This document shows positions 58,563-64,000 of a DNA stretch of 64,000 nt, piece after piece (positions within the stretch are counted from its first letter, which is position 1; each line of letters starts with the position of its first letter). The stretch comes from Helicoverpa zea (taxonomy: Eukaryota > Arthropoda > Insecta > Lepidoptera > Noctuidae). The position numbers and the translations under genes were made by a program. A model generated the notes under the pieces. The model was not told where the DNA came from and ran no database searches. It worked only from the letters and a program-made list of their open reading frames with translations. The stretch lies in contig NC_061455.1 in assembly GCF_022581195.2 (NCBI RefSeq), forward strand, positions 8,986,120 through 9,050,119, given 5' to 3'.

Positions 58563-61500
58563 TTACAAACTAAAATTAACGTATTTCTGATATAATGCAA
58601 CAGAATTGACATTTACATTCAGCCGGCCGGTATTTTTCTGTACATAATCTTGGTATATTTCGCGAGAAGCCTTAGAGACGGTCGGCGGTATGACGTCTAC
58701 TGAGCTGTCGATGGTGAACGCACTGTTAACAGTCATCACCACGTGGATATCCGACTTGTACCGAGGATTTGAACGCCTTTCAAAGTTCACGTACCTTTTA
58801 TACCTGTGAAAGCATCATTTACTATGTCATCAACTATGTTTTTGTTCATCTATGCTAACATACTATAGTAAAATAATAAAAATAGAGAGGAAACATGTTT
58901 TGTTCATTTGTTTGTACCGTCAAGACTCCGAAACTACAAACCGACTTGAAATATTATTTTACAGTCTATCCTCAGACATAGGCTATATTTTATTTGGGTA
59001 CATGAAGAGAGTGCAGCCGCGAGAAACCGCTAGTGATCAATATTTAGAAATTCAATTTATCTTTTTACTTACATGACCATGTCACGTTTACTAGGTTCAT
59101 TCAATAGTACCCTGTTCCGTCGTTTTATAGCCGGAAACAATGGAGTTTCCTCGACTTCCTCAGCTTTTAAAACTTTGGCCACCACAGTGAGTGGCGACGG
59201 TACTGACAAACGTGTGCTTGGCGTTGAGTTCGTCAAGTCGTCGTCAGTTGATGAGTCTCCATTCGAACTGAGGATTATAAAATTGTTTAATAGTAGTGAC
59301 TTATATTCGTCCAAGATGACAGTTATAGACCCAACAAGCGAGTTTATCATGTCAGGGCATCAAGCTTTGATCCGCAAAGATTTAAAAAATCAAGGAAAAA
59401 ATTATATGAGGGAGCATACAAAAAATTTGTAGGTCCTATTTTTGTTAAATTCCCACTTGGCTCGGTAGGTACACCAATATCAATTTGGAAATGAGTATTT
59501 TCTTAATCGGAAGGAAAATAACAATTGAAGTGAAGCGGAAGGGAGTATCAGACGAAACCAATTTTGCATGTTAGAAGTTAATCTCAATACATAATGTCGG
59601 GACATAATGTCGGGACACTTTTCACACACGGTCGGCTAGCCCCATGGTAAGTTATTAATTAACTTGTGTTATGGGTGCTAACACAACTGATAAACTACAT
59701 ATAGCTACATATATACTTATTTATGAATACAAATTATAACACCCAGACCACGGCCAACAAGCATGCTCATCACACAAATGTCGACCGAACCGGGAATCGA
59801 ACCCGGGACCTCAGGTTCGGCAGTCCGGCATGATGACCATTGCGCCGTCGAGGTCGTCAATACATACTCGCTAGAATTATTGGACGTTGTACTTGAACGG
59901 CCACTGATCACCGGGTTCTTAGAGGTCGGACCTTTCATCTGTCCCATAGCCCGGCCCCTCACTACGAATGGACTAAAACTTTCGGAAAACGTAGGAGCCA
60001 AGTCGCGGAGAGTGTGGAACATCTGCGAAAGTAATAACGGATTTTATACAGCTGTTTTATTTATTGAGATGGGTTGAGTTCAAACTCATTTTTTTTAATC
60101 TCAATATAAACGTTATGGAAAAGTCAAGCTAGTTGCATGATTCCAACCAGTGGGCGAAGAACCGACAAAACTCCAAAGGTAGTCTTTTCAATGTATGTTC
60201 ATGTAATATTTATGTTTAGGTATCGTCAAACTAGAAGCTTGCAAGTAATTTCCACTGTTACATAAAAATGATTTTATGTAGCATTTCTCGCGAATTTTCA
60301 CGACTGAAACGCCATTAAGTTTAGCATCTATCCCAATGTATAAGTACACTTGTCTTAAATCTCACTTTGAATTCGAAGCATTCCATAAGGACGGTGTATT
60401 CGAAGGGTCTGTTATAGTCATGGTACGGGTCCACCATTTCTATGGTGCTGCTGCTGTCGCCCTGCATGCCGATGATCTCGCAGCAAAGCTTCCGCATCTC
60501 GTTGCACGGCAGCGGTAAGTGGCGGAGAACGTCGTCATCCCACCATTTTGTTAGTGATCTGAGAAGGTTTAAAGAAATTTTTGTGTAAGGAAAACAAATC
60601 ACTGTTTATGATAGTTACTTTTAACGCAAAAACTTATGAATGGAATTTGGTGAAATCTTACACACTCTCATGCACACCAGAAGATTACAAAGGCTACTTT
60701 TAATCCATGACAATCAGTCTTACTAAGGGCCTTCTCGGGAAGAAGGCAGTCAGAATTTTTCACTTCTGTGACAGATGTTAAAATGACAGCAGGATCCAAT
60801 AATTTACTTGGTGAACTCGTCATGATAAGATGGTCACCATTATCAGGATCGGCCACTCCAACGTTAGGATTGATCTACCCCTCGAGGTCCTCGTAATTTG
60901 TAATTATTACAAAACTATTCCAATTACCTGTTTCTAGGAATATAAACCATAGCTTCAGGGTGGTGCAGATAGTAGTCGCTCTGGTACTCCCATATGGGCG
61001 CTCTGGCGGGGTCCGGTATGAACAGCCCGAGGAACAAGTTCATGGTGTTCTGCTTCTCAGCATCGGAGAAAGTGTTGGAGTAATACCGACTCAGAGTTTG
61101 CATGATGTCGTTACCGTGAGAAGACCATGGGGCTGTTTTGCGATACGTTTTTATTCTGAAAGGAATAAAGGAATATTGAAAATAAATGTTTTTATCTGCT
61201 AACAGTGCTGCAATAAACTATATGAATATTAAAGTGATTGAAAAGTTGTTGTTTTTCCTATATATAAATAATTATCAAATGATAGAAAATCCAAATCTTC
61301 TTAACGTTGTCGCGCCACCAATAATGTACAAGATAGACTCCTGGAAAATCGGAAAATACATGTTTGTGTTTTAGATTTTCAAATAATTTTAATACTTGTA
61401 TGGCTTGACATACCTGTGCACTAACTGCGAGCCTCCGTACTGCAACGCTAAGGTGTCTCCATGGTCCTCATACAATCCTTCAAGCAGCCTGGCGCAGTCT

Positions 61501-64000
61501 GAATCAAACTCTATATTCGGTTCTCCTATGAGTCCCAAGGCGTATAACTGAAAATTATAGAGAGAGACATTATACAAATTCCACGCAGTAATATCACTAT
61601 ATGATTTGAAAGGTCTATGCAGATTAATGCATAAAATTCTAGCTAAGGACCTTCCAGACTAAACTTGGCTTTAAAAAGCTTTTTCTGGTGTTTCTAGACA
61701 TTGTGACGTGAGTTTCTGGACATTTTACAATCAGCCTGGAGTCTCTGCAAAATGGAAGTATTCCTTGTATTTCAGACGTTGAGCTGCGGTCCCTGCCTTT
61801 GCGTAGTAGATTTTGGTGTTACAATACCATGTCATAGCCCTTTAAGCGGATTTAAGAAAACACTTGAGCTTGTGTGGTCAGCCAGCCCACACTATGCAAA
61901 GAGTATAAGGTCGTAATTACCTGGTATGCCAGTACGCACTTGCCGATAGCGAACTGGGCGGTATTGGTGCGGTCGAGGCAGTCCACACAGTTGACGCGCA
62001 CCAGCCCAGTCTGCAGGCGGCCGGCGCGGTGGCCGCTCGCGCCCGCCGCCTCGCCGTACGCGTCCGCGCTTAGGAACACACCCGTCTTGCGGACTACCGT
62101 ACGAGCTATGGCTGATAGCCTAGAAATTATAATGAATACTTTATTTAGGTACAGCATTTTATAAAATTAAGTAGTATATTTTCCATATAAGACTGAGAAC
62201 TGATCTGCCTTTGGTCAGATTAAAGGGCCCAATATTAGTTGATACCTATCTAATGCTTAAGAAGATAAACTCAAAGTACTTGTGACAGGTTACTCACTTA
62301 TCCAAAACTTTAGCATCAGATCTCTTGTTAGTCCTAGCCATATCCAAGTGATAATACTGTACAGCATGTTCAGGTGGTAGGAACTGATTCAAATACTTGA
62401 TTCCATTACTTATCACGTCTGTTAACAGAGATTCATGCTTCTTCTTCTCTCTTTTCTTCACTAAATTCAAGAACATAATTGGAGAACCATATCTTCTCAT
62501 CAGATTGTTTAAATGCTTTCCTGGTATCTCAGCAAATGGATCACTCAAATCAATTGATATTGCTGGTTTCGGTACCATTTTGGATACATCTTGGGACCAA
62601 AAGCTGGGTATTGATCCTCTCAATTGAACAAATGAACTGAATCTGAAAAATGAAATGGATCCGTCAGAATTTGAAAATGGAATATGGAATGTGCTAATCA
62701 GTCAAGGGGTTTCTTACCTGCCTGCTGCAAATGATGAAACCATTGAATCATGAACAATTTGTTCAGTTTCCACCTCATTGGCTACATCTCCATGCATGTT
62801 TGCTCCTCTCTTCAGGAACCTTGTGCCTGCATACCTATTGCTCCTCCTTGCTATGAGTGTAAGGTATATTGGTCGCCCGAATATGTTTAAGTTGCTCTGT
62901 TCTATGAAGCCATGTACTATGTACAGGATCCAGTCAGGGTGCAGGTGTGAATGTACTGCTGATAGTAAATGACTGTTCCATACAAATCTCCATTCGGGTA
63001 CTGTGCGCACACCAAAGTCTAATCGACTTTGCTGACAACTGGGGACAATTTTAGCATATTTATTACACAATTAAATTATAGTTATAAAATGAAAAACAAA
63101 TTAATAAGAAATTATGAAACAGTTACCCAGACTTTTGCCTTTGTTCCAACTGGCTCTTCCAAGTTTCAAATATGTCTTCATCATTATCATCATACTTGTT
63201 ACACTCACACTTCTCTTCAGTTTCCTGGCTGGTGGAAGATCTAAGATTCATGTGGTACACAGCTGCTGTCACAGGTTTAGGAAATAAAGCTGGGGCCAGC
63301 TGCCTTGGAGGTGCCATATTCATTTGCAAAGTGTGTGTCACATCATAACTGTAGCTATAATAGAAATTTGTAGATAAGTCTATGGCTAAGAACATCTTCA
63401 AATATCTCTGCTCATCTGGGTGAGGAGGTTTACTGCTCTCATTAGGAATGTATATCGTAGCCGTGTCTTCTATTTTGTAAATGGAATGTGAACCAATGAC
63501 AGCCACTTTTCTTCTTTTAGTTACTAATATTATGTAGTAGCCTTCTAAGAATCTTATAAAACCTGAAAGTATTAGGCTTTAGTTTAGTATAAGATTTTGA
63601 GATTTAATATTGAACAGTAATAATTTACATCTTAAGTTTTCCCTGTAGAAAAAGATTCAAAGAGCAATAGGTGCATGCAGTCAGTATTTAGGACCATTTT
63701 GTTTTTTGGTGTGAACCTCTGGGTGAGATTATAATTGTTGTTGCTTTAGCTACTGAACTAAGCTTTGTGCTTTGACTAAGATCTCAAGTACATATAAAAA
63801 AAAAACTAGTCAAATATCCAACAAATATTTACCAACAATCCCAAATGCTGACACAAGTTTGTTAAGGCCAGTTCTACCCGCTCTGTTGCCGAACCCTATC
63901 ATGTTGAGTAGCTGATGTATCTCCTGTTTGTTGTACTCGAACTTGTCGTCAACCAGTATCAGCTCCCGAGGGTCTGTTCTGTCGATCTTCAAGACACGAA
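58563..64000 (-). CDS. FIG4: FIG4 polyphosphoinositide 5-phosphatase (5' end outside window)
   Basis: Eleven coding exons on the minus strand: 64000-63833 (partial), 63562-63127, 63038-62718, 62642-62298, 62119-61921, 61547-61414, 61155-60928, 60558-60366, 60022-59868, 59267-59073, 58803-58563. Phases join to about 870 residues; the first 40 or so must lie outside the window. Family signatures are SYSYDVTHTLQ, then RFLKRGANMHGDVANEVETE, the catalytic CX5RT in RVNCVDCLDRTNTAQF (exon 62119-61921), YEDHGDTLALQYGGSQLVH and DIMQTLSRYYSNTFSDAEKQ. FIG4 works in the PIKfyve-Vac14 complex on late endosomes and lysosomes, controlling PI(3,5)P2. The C-terminal acidic-serine linker (SNGDSSTDDD) is family-like but variable, so exon 59267-59073 is the least certain. 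Confidence 0.93.
58920..59035 (+). repeat. Dispersed retroelement-tail repeat in last FIG4 intron
   Basis: GACTCCGAAACTACAAACCG ... CATAGGCTATATTTTATTTG, related to the repeat at 50020-50155. Confidence 0.5.
59710..59862 (-). repeat. tRNA-derived SINE in a FIG4 intron
   Basis: On the minus strand it starts TTGACGACCTCGACGGCGCA, with B box GGGTTCGATTCCCGG and a tail like that of the SINE at 15214-15345. The head begins about eight bases after the donor of the exon ending at 59868. Confidence 0.8.

Noticed and set aside
59073..59432. 119-residue ORF on the + strand
   Set aside because: It is antisense to the FIG4 exon at 59267-59073, which joins its neighbours in phase.
60668..60856. 62-residue ORF in a FIG4 intron (MADPDNGDHLIM...)
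   Set aside because: The flanking exons join in frame without it and no family resemblance was found.

Overview
The window is nuclear DNA of an insect, almost certainly a moth or butterfly. The genes have short GT-AG introns, the background is AT-rich, the encoded proteins are insect-like versions of conserved animal genes, and the spaces are filled with repeats typical of Lepidoptera: R1-clade LINE tails, tRNA-derived SINEs, hAT, Tc1 and DD82E elements, and MITEs. No prokaryotic, organellar or viral gene was recognised.

Layout. 1-1711: no gene seen. 1712-17255 (+): a 13-exon fritz (WDPCP) gene of 828 codons; its introns 7, 10 and 12 are swollen by nested transposons. 17256-21874: MITEs and an hAT element carrying an R1 tail. 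21875-22790 (-): the normal ubiquitin-ribosomal protein L40 gene. 22950-46600: a young, rearranged region with three further ubiquitin-L40-like copies (24711, 31211 and 44251, all +), two THAP-domain remnants, inverted duplications and a 5.3 kb nest of hAT elements (34033-39310). 47670-49466 (+): a COX7A/COX7A2L-like subunit in three coding exons. 49467-54511: one long MITE, then mostly featureless AT-rich DNA that probably includes the synaptojanin 3' UTR. 54512-57793 (-): an uninterrupted synaptojanin ORF of 1093 codons. 58563-64000 (-): FIG4, 11 coding exons, with its 5' end outside the window.

How the genes relate. Synaptojanin and FIG4 are both Sac-domain phosphoinositide phosphatases and lie head-to-tail about 770 bp apart. 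Fritz is a planar cell polarity and cilium effector. COX7A is a respiratory-chain subunit. No operon-like logic is expected.

The most unusual content is the ubiquitin-L40 family. Two diverged copies keep an open reading frame across their intron, but the ubiquitin tail has changed from RLRGG to RQTGG, which resembles the QTGG end of mature SUMO. Their L40 half is also strongly diverged while keeping its zinc-ligand cysteines. A second notable item is a structurally complete DD82E-type transposon with an apparently intact 461-residue transposase. Exon joins were worked out by eye from splice sites, reading phase and remembered family sequence; no search or alignment was run.
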